From Streptococcus mitis (GTDB lineage: Bacteria > Bacillota > Bacilli > Lactobacillales > Streptococcaceae): a stretch of 64,000 nucleotides of DNA. The translations under genes were made by a program, and so were the position numbers. Shown one piece after another: positions 8,855-17,983 of this stretch (the stretch's first letter is position 1; each line of letters begins with the position of its first letter). The notes under the pieces are model-generated. The model did not search any database. It saw only the letters and a list, made by a program, of their open reading frames with translations, and had not been told where the DNA came from. The stretch spans positions 1 through 64,000 of the forward strand of contig NZ_JALDTZ010000012.1 of the NCBI RefSeq assembly GCF_023109105.1. Direction: 5' to 3'.

Positions 8855-9694
8855 ATGAGATATTTTTTTCATTATTTTAGTCAGACAACTGCTGATTTCC
8901 GTCGGCAAGACCACATAATGTTCTTGAGCTAGTTCTTGGGCTATGGCTGAATGAAGATGGGTCGCTACTGCCACACGCTCGTAGAGACTGGCTTGTTTAA
9001 ACTGGCCTGCAAATCCTGCAATCATTCCAGCCAGAGTATCTCCCATACCACCAGTCGACTGATAAGGGCCACCAACCTGTAACTGGTAATAATCAGACTG
9101 GCCAACTTTCCAAATACGAGTAGCTGGACCTTTCTCTACCAAAATTATTCCTTGAGGGAAAGACGTCAGGGCACTAGCTGTTGCATCCTCGTTTTGCTTT
9201 TCAATAGCAATACCAGACAGCTTTTCCCATTCTTTTTGGTGGGGAGTTAGGATAAGCTGGTTAGACGGAAATGACAACTTTGTCCTAGCAAGAATAGTCA
9301 AAGCACCTCCGTCTACAATCAAGATCTGTTTCTGTCTTAAGCTAGCAAAGACTTGTTTTACTAGATTTTCTCCAAAAGCATCGTCTCGTAAACCAGGTCC
9401 CAGTAAGACAACTTCTGCCTTCTCCAACTGCTCTTTTAACAATTGCTGGTCTTGAAGAGAAAAGGCCATAGCCTCAGGTAAATGGCTGTGCAGAGCTGAA
9501 ATATTTTCCCTGTCTGTTCCAACGGTCACCAAACCTGCACCGCTTTTTACAGCTGCTAAAGCAGCCATGATGATGGCACCTCCATAAGGATAAGTTCCAC
9601 CCAGCAACAGCAGACGACCATAGTCACCTTTATGACTTGTACGAGAACGTTCAATAATAACTTTTTCTAGTAAAGTTTGATCAATCACTTTCAT
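8843..9694 (-). CDS. nnrD: ADP-dependent NAD(P)H-hydrate dehydratase
   Basis: This enzyme repairs hydrated NAD(P)H (S-NADHX) by dehydration. The 283-residue ribokinase-fold protein has GDYGRLLLLGGTYPYGGA at the start of the core, LLGPGLRDD near residue 97, LTPHQKEWEKL near residue 149 and GGMGDTLAGMIAG near residue 216, the conserved nucleotide/catalytic Asp motif. Only the dehydratase half is present; the epimerase (YjeF N-domain) is not fused. It is 14 bp downstream of the uncharacterised gene 9709-10530 and probably co-transcribed with it. Confidence 0.92.
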   Translation of the reverse strand: MKVIDQTLLEKVIIERSRTSHKGDYGRLLLLGGTYPYGGAIIMAALAAVKSGAGLVTVGTDRENISALHSHLPEAMAFSLQDQQLLKEQLEKAEVVLLGPGLRDDAFGENLVKQVFASLRQKQILIVDGGALTILARTKLSFPSNQLILTPHQKEWEKLSGIAIEKQNEDATASALTSFPQGIILVEKGPATRIWKVGQSDYYQLQVGGPYQSTGGMGDTLAGMIAGFAGQFKQASLYERVAVATHLHSAIAQELAQEHYVVLPTEISSCLTKIMKKISHKGT

Positions 9695-9708
9695 CGTTTT
9701 TTCCTCAA

Positions 9709-10530
9709 CTATCCTTTACCTGATTGTTTTAAGACAATCCGAGACACTTTTTTAGTCCACTCTTCCAAACCTTCTCCATCATGGTCAAGATAATACACCC
9801 TATCTAGTAATCGACTTGGAATAATATTTTCAAATTGACTCTTATTATGAGTTGGAATAATGCAAATATACAATTCACTAAATAAATTCAACATATCCTT
9901 AATTTTTGCAACATGATAGCCATCAAAAATATAGCCAGTAACTTTAATCAAATCTGTATAGATAAAATGAAAACTTACTCCAGGAATAAACTTGTCTTGT
10001 AATTCTTTCTCTGAAGGAGCTCGACCTAATAAACGCTCCATCGCTAATCGATAACCAGAACTTGTATTTGACCACCCTAACATTACATAGTCAAAATAAT
10101 CTATCGGATCGGATGCAGCATTTCGACTATCCAAAACCAACTCCTCAGCAGCTCGACCAAAGGCTTTCACAGCAGATAAGAGCAGACCAGTTTTAAGAAT
10201 AGAAATCGCTGCATCTATAGTCGCAGTATGACTACAGTAGTCTGAAGTCACTAACCTCTTATGTAAATCATAAGTCGAGGCTACTCTTTTATCTGTAGGG
10301 GTAAATGGTGGCAGAAAAGTATGCTGACAGAGGTAATCTAAAATTTCTTTTTTTAAACAAGAATCAGTACACTCGATACTTGTTTGACGTTTATGAAGTT
10401 TTTCGTAAGCTATAAATTTAGCAATTTTTTCTAATTCCCACTTTTGAATATTGGGATAATCAATTAGTGCTAAGTGATATATTCCATCCCATTGCAAACT
10501 ATATTCTCCATTATCAATTTTTAAAATCAT
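9709..10530 (-). CDS. uncharacterised protein, possible ADP-ribosyltransferase-like fold
   Basis: A 273-residue soluble protein, more AT-rich than its neighbours. I recall the family as uncharacterised Firmicutes proteins sometimes mislabelled 'phosphate ABC transporter ATPase'; no Walker motifs are present. Seen: SHTATIDAAISILKTGLLLSAVKA near residue 100, a run of conserved-looking residues DSRNAASDPIDYFDYVMLGW near residue 134, a SGYRLAMERLLGR stretch near 158, then PGVSFHFIYTDL and GYIFDGYHVAKIKD. The His-Thr ... SIL-x-x-GLL pattern followed later by an aromatic SFHF strand resembles DarT/ART-type enzymes, but this is inference. GAGGTGAT precedes the ATG, and TATAAT is at 10547-10552. Confidence 0.7.
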   Translation of the reverse strand: MILKIDNGEYSLQWDGIYHLALIDYPNIQKWELEKIAKFIAYEKLHKRQTSIECTDSCLKKEILDYLCQHTFLPPFTPTDKRVASTYDLHKRLVTSDYCSHTATIDAAISILKTGLLLSAVKAFGRAAEELVLDSRNAASDPIDYFDYVMLGWSNTSSGYRLAMERLLGRAPSEKELQDKFIPGVSFHFIYTDLIKVTGYIFDGYHVAKIKDMLNLFSELYICIIPTHNKSQFENIIPSRLLDRVYYLDHDGEGLEEWTKKVSRIVLKQSGKG

Positions 10531-10546
10531 CTGATCACCTCACTTT

Positions 10547-10552
10547 ATTATA
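10547..10552 (-). promoter_or_regulatory. -10 box for the 9709-10530 gene
   Basis: TATAAT on the minus strand about 16 nt before the ATG, with GAGGTGAT in between. It follows directly on the terminator of the upstream phosphatase gene. No clear -35. Confidence 0.5.
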
Positions 10553-10555
10553 CAA

Positions 10556-10582
10556 CAAAAAGGAGGCGCTTACCTCCTTTTA
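10556..10582 (-). terminator. terminator of the Cof-type phosphatase gene
   Basis: AAAAGGAGG and CCTCCTTTT arms with a 7-nt loop and a T-run on the minus strand directly after the stop codon. Confidence 0.8.
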
Positions 10583-10583
10583 T

Positions 10584-11357
10584 CTATTTTCCCTTAAATT
10601 CCGCAAAGGTCTGTAAGATTTTAGCTGCCACTGCTGGAGAAGGTTCTCCTTTTAGCTCAAACGTTTCATCTGCATATGGAGTAAGGCCAGCAAAATCTCC
10701 TATCTGGACTGAATAGAGAGATGTTTTAAACAGTTCAATATCATTTTGGTCATTTCCAAAAGCAATGAAGTTCTCTCCACACAATTTTTCAACAGTTGAC
10801 GCCTTATGAGTATCCCAGGGATTGACATAAAGGCACTTTTCATGGGCATGATAGGACAGATGAACCTGCCCCAGTCTTTCTAACTGTCCAAGCAGGTCAT
10901 CAAGCAAATCCTCATGGTCTCCCATATAAACGACTACCTTAATCGGAGTACCCAAATCCTCGAGTTTCTGATGACGAGCTACCTTTAGGGGATCCACACT
11001 AGAGATAAATGGAATCTTCTCCACGATCTGACCACTATAGTCAAAGCAATCATCTGCAAAGAAAGGGAGATTGTAGGTCTGGCAATAATCTACTAGCGCC
11101 TGATAAACTCTAGTATCGAGATTTCTTTCATAGATAGCTTTCCCCAGATAATAGGCTACGCCACCATTCAAACCTATAACCAAACGCTGACTGAGTACAG
11201 GACCCAACAAGCCCAAACAATCCCGATAAGAGCGAGCTGAGGTAAAGACAACCTCATGCCCATAATCTTCAGCCTTTAAAAGAACCTGCTTAATCTCTTC
11301 ATCTATGGTCATATAGTCAAAAGACAGCGTCCCATCCAGATCAAATACGAATTTCAT
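10584..11357 (-). CDS. Cof-type HAD-IIB phosphatase
   Basis: A 257-residue haloacid-dehalogenase superfamily protein. Motif I is FDLDGTLSFD at residues 4-13 with the nucleophile Asp, motif II is VFTSARSYRD near residue 36, and motif IV GNDQNDIELF lies near residue 202. The C2b cap between motifs II and III places it in the Cof/sugar-phosphatase group acting on small phosphorylated metabolites; the substrate is unknown. Its start is only 4 bp after the folD stop, so both are in one operon. Confidence 0.88.
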   Translation of the reverse strand: MKFVFDLDGTLSFDYMTIDEEIKQVLLKAEDYGHEVVFTSARSYRDCLGLLGPVLSQRLVIGLNGGVAYYLGKAIYERNLDTRVYQALVDYCQTYNLPFFADDCFDYSGQIVEKIPFISSVDPLKVARHQKLEDLGTPIKVVVYMGDHEDLLDDLLGQLERLGQVHLSYHAHEKCLYVNPWDTHKASTVEKLCGENFIAFGNDQNDIELFKTSLYSVQIGDFAGLTPYADETFELKGEPSPAVAAKILQTFAEFKGK

Positions 11358-11361
11358 CTTC

Positions 11362-12219
11362 CTAGTCCTTGTTCAATGTCCGCAGCGCTGCCTGATAGGT
11401 TTGTTCCATCAGCATGGTAATGGTCATAGGACCGACACCTCCTGGTACTGGCGTGATATGACTGGCAAGTGGGGCAACTGCCTCATAATCAACATCCCCA
11501 CAGAGCTTGCCATTTTCATCGCGGTTCATCCCGACATCAATAACAACCGCACCAGGTTTCACAAAATCAGCAGTCACAAACTTGGCGCGGCCGATTGCTA
11601 CTACGAGAATATCTGCTTTAGCAGCCACCTTGGCAAGATGATGGGTGCGTGAGTGAGTCAAGGTTACTGTCGCATTTTTAGCCAAAAGAAGCTGGGCCAT
11701 GGGTTTTCCGACGATATTGGAACGACCGATGACGACCGCATTTTTACCTTCCAAGTCAATCCCATATTCATGAAACATTTCCATAATTCCTGCAGGTGTA
11801 GAAGGAATCATGACTGGGTGACCAGACCAAAGACGCCCCATATTTAACGGATGAAAACCATCTACATCCTTCTCAGGATCAATGGCCAATAAAACTGCCT
11901 CTTCATCGATATGTTTTGGTAATGGTAACTGGACCAAAATCCCATGCCAAGCTGGATCTTGATTGTATGTGGCAATCAAATCCAACAATTCCGCTTGAGT
12001 AATTGTTTCTGGAACTCGCACAACTTCACTACGGAAACCAGCCGCAAGGGCTGAACGTTCCTTGTTGCGAACATAGACTTGGCTGGCAGGGTTGTCCCCA
12101 ACCAAAATCACGACCAAACCAGGTACTAAACCTGTTTCTTCCTTTAATCTTGCAGTCTTTTCAGCCAGCTGTCCTTGTAACTTAGCTGCTAGAGCCTTCC
12201 CATCAATAATCTGTGTCAT
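11362..12219 (-). CDS. folD: bifunctional methylenetetrahydrofolate dehydrogenase/cyclohydrolase
   Basis: FolD oxidises 5,10-methylene-THF and hydrolyses the product to 10-formyl-THF. The 285-residue protein has [14 protein letters not shown] near residue 50 (catalytic Tyr/Lys), [11 protein letters not shown] near residue 121, the Rossmann loop [16 protein letters not shown] near residue 161 and [10 protein letters not shown] near residue 257. I start at ATG 12219 (MTQIIDGK): the longer ATG at 12252 lies at the end of a TATAAT -10 box. One-carbon units for purine synthesis fit with the nearby nucleoside genes. Confidence 0.95.
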   Translation of the reverse strand: MTQIIDGKALAAKLQGQLAEKTARLKEETGLVPGLVVILVGDNPASQVYVRNKERSALAAGFRSEVVRVPETITQAELLDLIATYNQDPAWHGILVQLPLPKHIDEEAVLLAIDPEKDVDGFHPLNMGRLWSGHPVMIPSTPAGIMEMFHEYGIDLEGKNAVVIGRSNIVGKPMAQLLLAKNATVTLTHSRTHHLAKVAAKADILVVAIGRAKFVTADFVKPGAVVIDVGMNRDENGKLCGDVDYEAVAPLASHITPVPGGVGPMTITMLMEQTYQAALRTLNKD

Positions 12220-12249
12220 ATCACTTCTCTTTTCTTTCAAACTATCTTT

Positions 12250-12255
12250 CATTAT
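12250..12255 (-). promoter_or_regulatory. extended -10 of the folD promoter
   Basis: TGG-TATAAT on the minus strand; the next base makes an ATG in the folD frame, which misleads gene callers into an 11-codon extension. The -35 is poor. Confidence 0.6.
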
Positions 12256-12321
12256 ACCAAAAACTACTTGTCACCTCTAACACTTCTTTCCTAGTCTATC
12301 CTATAGTTTCAAACTATAAGA

Positions 12322-12342
12322 AAAAGCTCTGATCGAGCTTTT
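12322..12342 (-). terminator. terminator of the amino-acid ABC operon
   Basis: AAAAGCTC and GAGCTTTT arms with a 5-nt loop, downstream of the ATPase gene. Confidence 0.7.
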
Positions 12343-12397
12343 CACTAATCTTTTCTTGGAAGTTTAAAGTTGGCTATAAATACTCCACAAAGCTAAC

Positions 12398-13132
12398 TTA
12401 TAAAACCTTACTCAAAAACTCCTTGGTCCGTTGTTCTTGGGTTTGTTCAAAAATCTGTTCTGGTGTTCCGTCTTCAACAACCACACCGTCTGCCATAAAG
12501 ATGACACGGTCTGCCACTTCACGGGCAAATCCCATTTCATGTGTTACGATAACCATGGTCATTCCTGACTTAGCTAGGTCTTGCATAACAGCCAGCACCT
12601 CCCCTACCATTTCAGGGTCCAGGGCTGAAGTCGGCTCGTCAAAGAGCAACACATCAGGTTCCATAGCCAAACCACGCGCAATGGCAATACGCTGTTGCTG
12701 TCCACCTGACAAACTCTGTGGATAAGCAATTGCCTTATCTGGTAAACCAACTTTTTCCAAAAGTTCCTGAGCTCTCTTCTCAGCAACTGCCTTACTTTCA
12801 CCTTTGGTCTTGATAGGTGACAAGGTGATATTTTCCATCACAGTCATATTAGGAAAGAGGTTAAATTGTTGGAAAACCATACCCATCTTCTCACGCATGG
12901 CAAAGAGGTCATTCTTCTTGTCCGTAATATCGACTCCCTCAAAGATAACCTTCCCTTTAGTTGCTTCTTCTAGCAAATTCATAGAGCGAAGCAAGGTAGA
13001 TTTCCCACTTCCTGAAGGACCTATGATAACAACAACCTCTCCTCTTTTAATCTCGAGGTTGATGCCCTTCAATACTTCATTCTTTCCAAAGGATTTATGT
13101 AAATTTTCAATTTTTATCAAGGTTTCTGTCAT
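12398..13132 (-). CDS. polar amino-acid ABC transporter ATPase (GlnQ type)
   Basis: The 244-residue ATPase energises uptake through the adjacent permease. Walker [10 protein letters not shown] near residue 38, Q-loop [13 protein letters not shown] near residue 86, signature [14 protein letters not shown] near residue 141, Walker [15 protein letters not shown] near residue 162 and the switch VTHEM near residue 197 are all intact. Its start overlaps the permease stop. No substrate-binding protein gene is adjacent, so substrate (glutamine, glutamate, cystine) cannot be told. Confidence 0.93.
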   Translation of the reverse strand: MTETLIKIENLHKSFGKNEVLKGINLEIKRGEVVVIIGPSGSGKSTLLRSMNLLEEATKGKVIFEGVDITDKKNDLFAMREKMGMVFQQFNLFPNMTVMENITLSPIKTKGESKAVAEKRAQELLEKVGLPDKAIAYPQSLSGGQQQRIAIARGLAMEPDVLLFDEPTSALDPEMVGEVLAVMQDLAKSGMTMVIVTHEMGFAREVADRVIFMADGVVVEDGTPEQIFEQTQEQRTKEFLSKVL

Positions 13133-13815
13133 TATTTCTTATCTCCTTGTCCCATACGTTTTTCAAAAGCTTTCAAGGCTACTGTCAAAATAGAGGTCAT
13201 AATCAAGTAATAAAAGGCTGCAAATAAAAGTGGTGTTAAAGGTAGATAGGTCGTTGTAGAAACTGTTGTAGCCCCATTCCACAACTCCATGACACCAATA
13301 GCTGATAAGAGGGAGCTATCCTTGATAATAGTGATAAATTCGTTTCCCAATGCTGGCAAGATATTTTTAATTGCTTGTGGCAAAATCACATAGCGCATAG
13401 CATTTTTAGGACGAATCCCTAAAGAATAAGCCGCCTCTAACTGACCTTTTGGAACCGCATTAATCCCAGCCCGAACAGTCTCAGAAACATAAGCACCACT
13501 GTTCATAGAGATAATCAAAATCCCTGGAATCAGACGAGACAGATCAACTCCCAAAATCCCAACCTGAATAGTCGGAGCATTGATATGCATAAGAGCAAAG
13601 GCAATCATAATCTGAACCATCATCGGCGTCCCACGGAAAATCCAAACGTACAAGTTGGCGAGCCAAACAAGCGGTTTAAACTTTGAACGTTGCCCAAAAG
13701 CCAAGACAACACCCAAAATAGTCCCCAAAAAGACAACACAGATAGAAATGAGAACCGTAACAACAGCTCCATAGTTAAAATAAGGTAAATACTTAGGTAA
13801 AAAAGAAAAATTCAT
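13132..13815 (-). CDS. polar amino-acid ABC transporter permease
   Basis: A 227-residue membrane protein of the His/Glu/Gln/Arg/opine (HisM) permease family with about five membrane segments and the EAA-type loop [22 protein letters not shown] near residue 145 that contacts the ATPase. I start at ATG 13815 (MNFSFLPKY); the longer reading from 13878 crosses the promoter palindrome. There is no fused binding domain. It forms a two-gene operon with the ATPase. Confidence 0.92.
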   Translation of the reverse strand: MNFSFLPKYLPYFNYGAVVTVLISICVVFLGTILGVVLAFGQRSKFKPLVWLANLYVWIFRGTPMMVQIMIAFALMHINAPTIQVGILGVDLSRLIPGILIISMNSGAYVSETVRAGINAVPKGQLEAAYSLGIRPKNAMRYVILPQAIKNILPALGNEFITIIKDSSLLSAIGVMELWNGATTVSTTTYLPLTPLLFAAFYYLIMTSILTVALKAFEKRMGQGDKK

Positions 13816-13852
13816 AGTCACACTACTTTCTAAAATAGAATACTGTATGATT

Positions 13853-13881
13853 ATAACATGATTTGAATTAAAATTCAAATC
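13853..13881 (-). promoter_or_regulatory. promoter of the amino-acid ABC operon with overlapping 20-bp palindrome
   Basis: On the minus strand TTGAAT and TATAAT are separated by 17 nt, with TG before the -10. The -35 lies inside a perfect palindrome at 13861-13880, ATTTGAATT-AA-AATTCAAAT. A palindrome over a -35 is a typical repressor site; it does not match the CodY consensus well. The regulator is unknown. Confidence 0.7.
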
Positions 13882-14005
13882 CTTTATCTAATTTATTCAA
13901 AAAAACTTTCAACTAGTAGAATTAGCGAGAAATCTTAGTTTTTTCTAGTCAAGTTGACCTCCTTTATGGTAAAATAGTAACGATAAGAAATGAAGGAGAA
14001 TCAAA

Positions 14006-14236
14006 ATGGAATCACATTTGGTTAGAATCATCAACCGCCTTGAAGCAATGGCAAAAGACGGCGGAAATTTAAAACGTAATTTTGAACGCGAAGGAGTTGT
14101 TGTTGCAGAAGTTGCATACAGCCACGACGAAGAAAACGGATCAATCTTTACCCTTCGTGATGTCGAAGCTCGCGAAACTTATACGTTTGACAGCATTGAC
14201 TTGATTGCAATGGAGATTTACGAACTCCTTTACTAA
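14006..14236 (+). CDS. DUF1797 (YkuJ) family protein
   Basis: A 76-residue acidic protein matching the YkuJ/DUF1797 family of small Firmicutes proteins: SHLVRIINRLEAMAKDGG at the start and TYTFDSIDLIAMEIYELLY at the end. No function is established. GAAGGAGAA lies about 7 nt before the ATG. It is a single-gene unit with its own terminator. Confidence 0.8.
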   Translation: MESHLVRIINRLEAMAKDGGNLKRNFEREGVVVAEVAYSHDEENGSIFTLRDVEARETYTFDSIDLIAMEIYELLY

Positions 14237-14274
14237 TATAACACAAGCTGGGATTAAACCCTGCATGTCTAACC

Positions 14275-14308
14275 AAAATCCTTTTTGTCTCACAAATAGG
14301 ATTTTTTT
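14275..14308 (+). terminator. terminator after the DUF1797 gene
   Basis: AAAATCCTTTTTGT pairs, with one mismatch, with ACAAATAGGATTTT and is followed by T residues. Confidence 0.75.
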
Positions 14309-14344
14309 AGTCCAAATCTACAAAGATTTTCATTGTAACAACTT

Positions 14345-14450
14345 ATACTCTTCGAAAATCAAATTCAAACCACGTCAGCTTCGCCTTGCGTACTCAAGTA
14401 CAGCCTGCGGCTAGTTTCCTAGTTTGCTCTTTGATTTTCATTGAGTATTA
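14345..14450. repeat. BOX element, A-C type without boxB
   Basis: The ends ATACTCTTCGAAAATC and GATTTTCATTGAGTAT are the standard BOX termini, with boxC (ACCACGTCAGCTTCGCCTTG) on the left and boxA (GCGGCTAGTTTCCTAGTTTG) on the right. The 45-bp boxB module is absent, giving 106 bp. It lies just upstream of the clpE promoter. Confidence 0.92.
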
Positions 14451-14471
14451 TCATATCTACAATCTTTTTAC

Positions 14472-14499
14472 TTGCTTTACACCCCAATCCTGTTATAAT
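14472..14499 (+). promoter_or_regulatory. clpE promoter
   Basis: TTGCTT and TATAAT with 16-nt spacing and TG one base before the -10 (extended -10). Confidence 0.7.
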
Positions 14500-14512
14500 G
14501 AGAGTATAGAAA

Positions 14513-14529
14513 TTTGACTATTTTTGACC
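14513..14529 (+). promoter_or_regulatory. CtsR operator of clpE
   Basis: Read on the minus strand the site is GGTCAAA-AAT-AGTCAAA, matching the tandem-heptad CtsR consensus. It begins 13 nt after the -10, so bound CtsR would block transcription until heat or protein stress inactivates it. Confidence 0.88.
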
Positions 14530-14569
14530 TTTATACAGGTCAGGCTAAAGAAAGAAATGAGGTAGATGT

Positions 14570-16828
14570 ATGCTTTGTCAAAACTGTAAAATCAATGACT
14601 CAACAATTCATCTTTATACCAATCTCAATGGAAAACAAAAGCAAATTGACCTCTGTCAAAACTGCTACAAGATTATCAAAACTGATCCTAACAATAGCCT
14701 CTTTAAAGGTATGACGGATCTGAACAATCGTGACTTTGATCCTTTTGGTGATTTCTTCAATGACCTAAACAATTTTAGACCTTCTAACAACACTCCTCCG
14801 ACTCCCCCAACCCAATCAGGTGGAGGTTACGGTGGAAATGGCGGTTATGGTTCGCAAAATCGTGGGCCTGCTCAAACTCCGCCACCTAGCCAAGAAAAAG
14901 GGCTGCTAGAAGAATTTGGTATCAACGTAACTGAGATTGCACGTCGTGGAGATATTGACCCTGTTATTGGGCGCGACGATGAGATTGTCCGTGTCATCGA
15001 GATTCTCAATCGCAGAACCAAGAATAATCCTGTCCTTATAGGTGAACCTGGTGTCGGAAAAACGGCCGTTGTCGAAGGCCTAGCTCAGAAGATCGTCGAT
15101 GGAGATGTTCCACATAAACTCCAAGGAAAACAAGTCATCCGTCTGGATGTGGTTAGCTTGGTTCAAGGAACGGGTATCCGAGGACAATTTGAAGAACGCA
15201 TGCAAAAACTCATGGAAGAAATTCGCAAACGTGAGGACATCATTCTCTTTATCGACGAAATCCATGAAATTGTCGGTGCAGGTTCTGCAGGCGATGGCAA
15301 TATGGATGCTGGAAATATCCTCAAGCCAGCCCTTGCTCGTGGAGAACTGCAGTTGGTCGGTGCTACTACCCTCAATGAATACCGTATTATTGAAAAGGAT
15401 GCTGCCCTAGAGCGTCGTATGCAGCCTGTTAAAGTCGATGAACCAACGGTAGACGAAACAATCACTATCCTCAAAGGGATTCAAAAGAAATACGAAGACT
15501 ATCACCACGTTCACTATACCGATGCTGCAATTGAAGCAGCTGCAACTCTTTCCAACCGCTACATCCAAGATCGCTTCTTACCTGACAAGGCCATTGACCT
15601 CCTGGATGAAGCTGGCTCTAAGATGAACCTGACCTTGAATTTTGTGGATCCTAAAGTGATTGATCAGCGCTTGATTGAGGCTGAAAATCTCAAATCTCAA
15701 GCTACACGAGAAGAAGATTTTGAGAAGGCGGCCTATTTCCGCGATCAGATTGCCAAGTATAAGGAAATGCAAAAGAAAAAGGTCACAGACCAGGATACTC
15801 CTATCATCAGTGAAAAAACCATTGAGCACATTATCGAGCAGAAAACAAACATCCCTGTTGGTGACTTAAAAGAGAAAGAACAATCTCAACTCATCCATCT
15901 AGCCGAAGATCTCAAGTCTCATGTTATTGGCCAAGATGATGCAGTCGATAAGATTAGCAAGGCTATTCGCCGTAATCGTGTTGGACTTGGTACGCCTAAC
16001 CGTCCAATTGGAAGCTTCCTCTTTGTCGGACCAACTGGTGTCGGTAAGACAGAACTTTCCAAACAACTAGCCATTGAACTTTTTGGTTCTGCTGACAGCA
16101 TGATTCGCTTTGACATGAGCGAATACATGGAAAAACACAGCGTGGCTAAGTTGGTTGGTGCCCCTCCAGGTTATGTTGGCTACGATGAGGCTGGGCAGTT
16201 AACGGAAAAAGTTCGTCGCAACCCATACTCTCTTATTCTCTTAGATGAAGTGGAGAAAGCCCATCCTGATGTTATACATATGTTCCTTCAAGTCTTGGAC
16301 GATGGTCGTTTGACAGACGGACAAGGACGGACTGTTAGCTTCAAGGACGCCATCATCATCATGACCTCAAATGCTGGGACTGGAAAATCCGAAGCCAGCG
16401 TTGGATTTGGTGCTGCTAGAGAAGGACGAACCAACTCTGTTCTTGGTGAACTCGGTAACTTCTTTAGCCCAGAGTTTATGAACCGCTTTGATGGTATTAT
16501 CGAATTTAAGGCTCTCAGCAAGGACAACCTCCTTCAGATTGTCGAGCTCATGCTAGCAGATGTTAACAAACGCCTTTCTAGCAACAACATTCATTTAGAT
16601 GTAACGGATAAGGTCAAGGAAAAATTGGTTGACCTCGGTTATGATCCAAAAATGGGCGCACGCCCACTTCGTCGAACTATTCAAGATTATATTGAGGACG
16701 CAATCACTGACTACTACCTTGAAAATCCAAGCGAAAAAGACCTCAAGGCAGTTATGACCAGTAAGGGCAAGATTCAAATCAAGTCTGCCAAGAAAGCTGA
16801 AGTAAAAACTTCTGAAAAAGAAGTATAA
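14570..16828 (+). CDS. clpE: ATP-dependent Clp protease ATPase subunit ClpE
   Basis: ClpE is a class I Clp ATPase that unfolds stress-damaged proteins for ClpP. The 752-residue protein begins with a four-cysteine zinc finger (C3, C6, C29, C32), then a Gly/Pro/Asn-rich linker to about residue 115, an AAA+ domain with Walker A GEPGVGKT at 158-165 and FIDEIHE, a UVR-like middle segment [20 protein letters not shown] near residue 385, and a second AAA+ domain with GPTGVGKT near 487 and [13 protein letters not shown]. The start at 14570 has GAGG 7 nt upstream. Its CtsR operator predicts heat-inducible expression. Confidence 0.96.
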   Translation: MLCQNCKINDSTIHLYTNLNGKQKQIDLCQNCYKIIKTDPNNSLFKGMTDLNNRDFDPFGDFFNDLNNFRPSNNTPPTPPTQSGGGYGGNGGYGSQNRGPAQTPPPSQEKGLLEEFGINVTEIARRGDIDPVIGRDDEIVRVIEILNRRTKNNPVLIGEPGVGKTAVVEGLAQKIVDGDVPHKLQGKQVIRLDVVSLVQGTGIRGQFEERMQKLMEEIRKREDIILFIDEIHEIVGAGSAGDGNMDAGNILKPALARGELQLVGATTLNEYRIIEKDAALERRMQPVKVDEPTVDETITILKGIQKKYEDYHHVHYTDAAIEAAATLSNRYIQDRFLPDKAIDLLDEAGSKMNLTLNFVDPKVIDQRLIEAENLKSQATREEDFEKAAYFRDQIAKYKEMQKKKVTDQDTPIISEKTIEHIIEQKTNIPVGDLKEKEQSQLIHLAEDLKSHVIGQDDAVDKISKAIRRNRVGLGTPNRPIGSFLFVGPTGVGKTELSKQLAIELFGSADSMIRFDMSEYMEKHSVAKLVGAPPGYVGYDEAGQLTEKVRRNPYSLILLDEVEKAHPDVIHMFLQVLDDGRLTDGQGRTVSFKDAIIIMTSNAGTGKSEASVGFGAAREGRTNSVLGELGNFFSPEFMNRFDGIIEFKALSKDNLLQIVELMLADVNKRLSSNNIHLDVTDKVKEKLVDLGYDPKMGARPLRRTIQDYIEDAITDYYLENPSEKDLKAVMTSKGKIQIKSAKKAEVKTSEKEV

Positions 16829-16836
16829 ATCCTATA

Positions 16837-16873
16837 GAAAAGGAGTAGAAAATGAAATTTTTCTGCTCCTTTT
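16837..16873 (+). terminator. clpE terminator
   Basis: AAAAGGAGTAGAAAA pairs with TTTTTCTGCTCCTTTT shortly after the stop codon. Confidence 0.8.
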
Positions 16874-16894
16874 TACTAAAATAACTATAAGTTC

Positions 16895-16923
16895 TTGACA
16901 GCTCGGTCTTTGTCCATTAAGAT
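16895..16923 (+). promoter_or_regulatory. promoter of the NUDIX gene
   Basis: TTGACA and TAAGAT separated by 17 nt, about 35 nt before the start codon. Confidence 0.7.
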
Positions 16924-16957
16924 AATAATAAAGATAATAGATAATGAGGAAAATACA

Positions 16958-17410
16958 ATGGCAAACCCAACTTTCGGAGAAAAAAAAGAGAATACAAGCT
17001 ATGTTGCTCGTTATGGTGTATATGCTGTTATCCCTGACGCTGAACAAAAACAAATTGTTCTTGTTCAAGCACCAAATGGCGCTTGGTTCTTACCAGGTGG
17101 TGAAATTGAAGCAGGTGAAAATCATCAAGAAGCCCTAAAACGTGAATTGATTGAAGAGCTTGGCTTCACAGCTGAAATTGGTGTCTATTACGGACAAGCT
17201 GACGAATATTTCTACTCTCGTCACCGTGATACCTACTACTACAATCCTGCATACCTCTATGAAGCGACTTCCTTCAAAGAAGTACAAAAACCACTAGAAG
17301 ACTTTAATCATATTGCTTGGTTCCCTATTGACGAGGCTATTGAAAACCTCAAACGTGGTAGTCATAAATGGGCCATCCAATCTTGGAAAAAACAACATAA
17401 GATTGACTAA
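16958..17410 (+). CDS. NUDIX hydrolase
   Basis: A 150-residue NUDIX protein. The box G-GEIEA-G-E-...-REL-x-EE-x-GF runs from about residue 47 (GGEIEAGENHQEALKRELIEEL) and carries the metal-binding glutamates. The substrate, some nucleoside diphosphate linked to another group, cannot be told from sequence. I start at ATG 16958 (MANPTFGEK), preceded by GAGGA; the upstream in-frame ATG at 16895 lies in the -35 region. Confidence 0.88.
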   Translation: MANPTFGEKKENTSYVARYGVYAVIPDAEQKQIVLVQAPNGAWFLPGGEIEAGENHQEALKRELIEELGFTAEIGVYYGQADEYFYSRHRDTYYYNPAYLYEATSFKEVQKPLEDFNHIAWFPIDEAIENLKRGSHKWAIQSWKKQHKID

Positions 17411-17468
17411 ATCAAGCTACTTTATTCAAAAAGTGCTATAATAGAATTAGAAAATCGGAGGAAATGTT

Positions 17469-17768
17469 ATGAAGCTTATCAATACGACAAACTCACACTC
17501 GCAACTTGTAAAAAGCCAGCTAGAAAGTACTGATGCAACCCTTGTTGAGGTCTATTCTGCGGGGAATACCGATGTTATTTTTACCCAAGCTCCGCTTCAC
17601 TATGAAATCCTCATCTCAAACAAACACCGTGCTATTCGCGAAACTGAAATTGAATCCATCCAAGAATTTTTCTTGAAACGTAAAATTGATAAGGACTCTA
17701 TTGATGAGGCTAATATCAAAACCCTCTATTCAGAAAAATTAATTGAAATTTCGATTCCAACCAAGTAA
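17469..17768 (+). CDS. DUF1827 family protein
   Basis: A 99-residue protein recognisable as DUF1827, a small Lactobacillales-specific family: KLINTTNSHSQLVKSQLE at the start, VEVYSAGNTDVIFTQAP in the middle. Function unknown. GGAGG is 8 nt before the ATG and a TATAAT -10 lies at about 17439-17444, so it has its own promoter. A BOX element and terminator follow. Confidence 0.8.
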   Translation: MKLINTTNSHSQLVKSQLESTDATLVEVYSAGNTDVIFTQAPLHYEILISNKHRAIRETEIESIQEFFLKRKIDKDSIDEANIKTLYSEKLIEISIPTK

Positions 17769-17780
17769 AGAAGTTAAGTA

Positions 17781-17928
17781 ATACTCAATAAAAATCAGAG
17801 AGCAAACTAGGAAGCTAGTCGCAGGTTATTCAAAGCACTGCTTTGAGGTTGCAGATAGAACTGACGAAGGCAGTCACATATAATCCAAGGTGAAGCTGAC
17901 GTGGTTTGAAGAGATTTTTGATGAGTAT
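17781..17928. repeat. BOX element, A-B-C type
   Basis: The left end ATACTCAATAAAAATCAGAG starts boxA, one boxB follows (CAAAGCACTGCTTTGAGG... ACTGACGAAGGCAGT), and boxC ends at GAAGAGATTTTTGATGAGTAT. It lies between DUF1827 and the convergent ezrA terminator and could be transcribed from either side. Confidence 0.92.
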
Positions 17929-17934
17929 CACTAT

Positions 17935-17977
17935 AAAAAAGATTTGGTTCTGCTTCTCACAGAACCAAATCTTTTTT
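17935..17977. terminator. bidirectional terminator between DUF1827/BOX and ezrA
   Basis: AAAAAAGATTTGGTTCTG pairs with CAGAACCAAATCTTTTTT around a short loop, a perfect stem with T-runs on both strands. Confidence 0.9.
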
Positions 17978-17983
17978 ATTATG

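Noticed and set aside
13816..13878. Longer start for the amino-acid permease at 13878
   Set aside because: The extension runs through the promoter and its palindrome.
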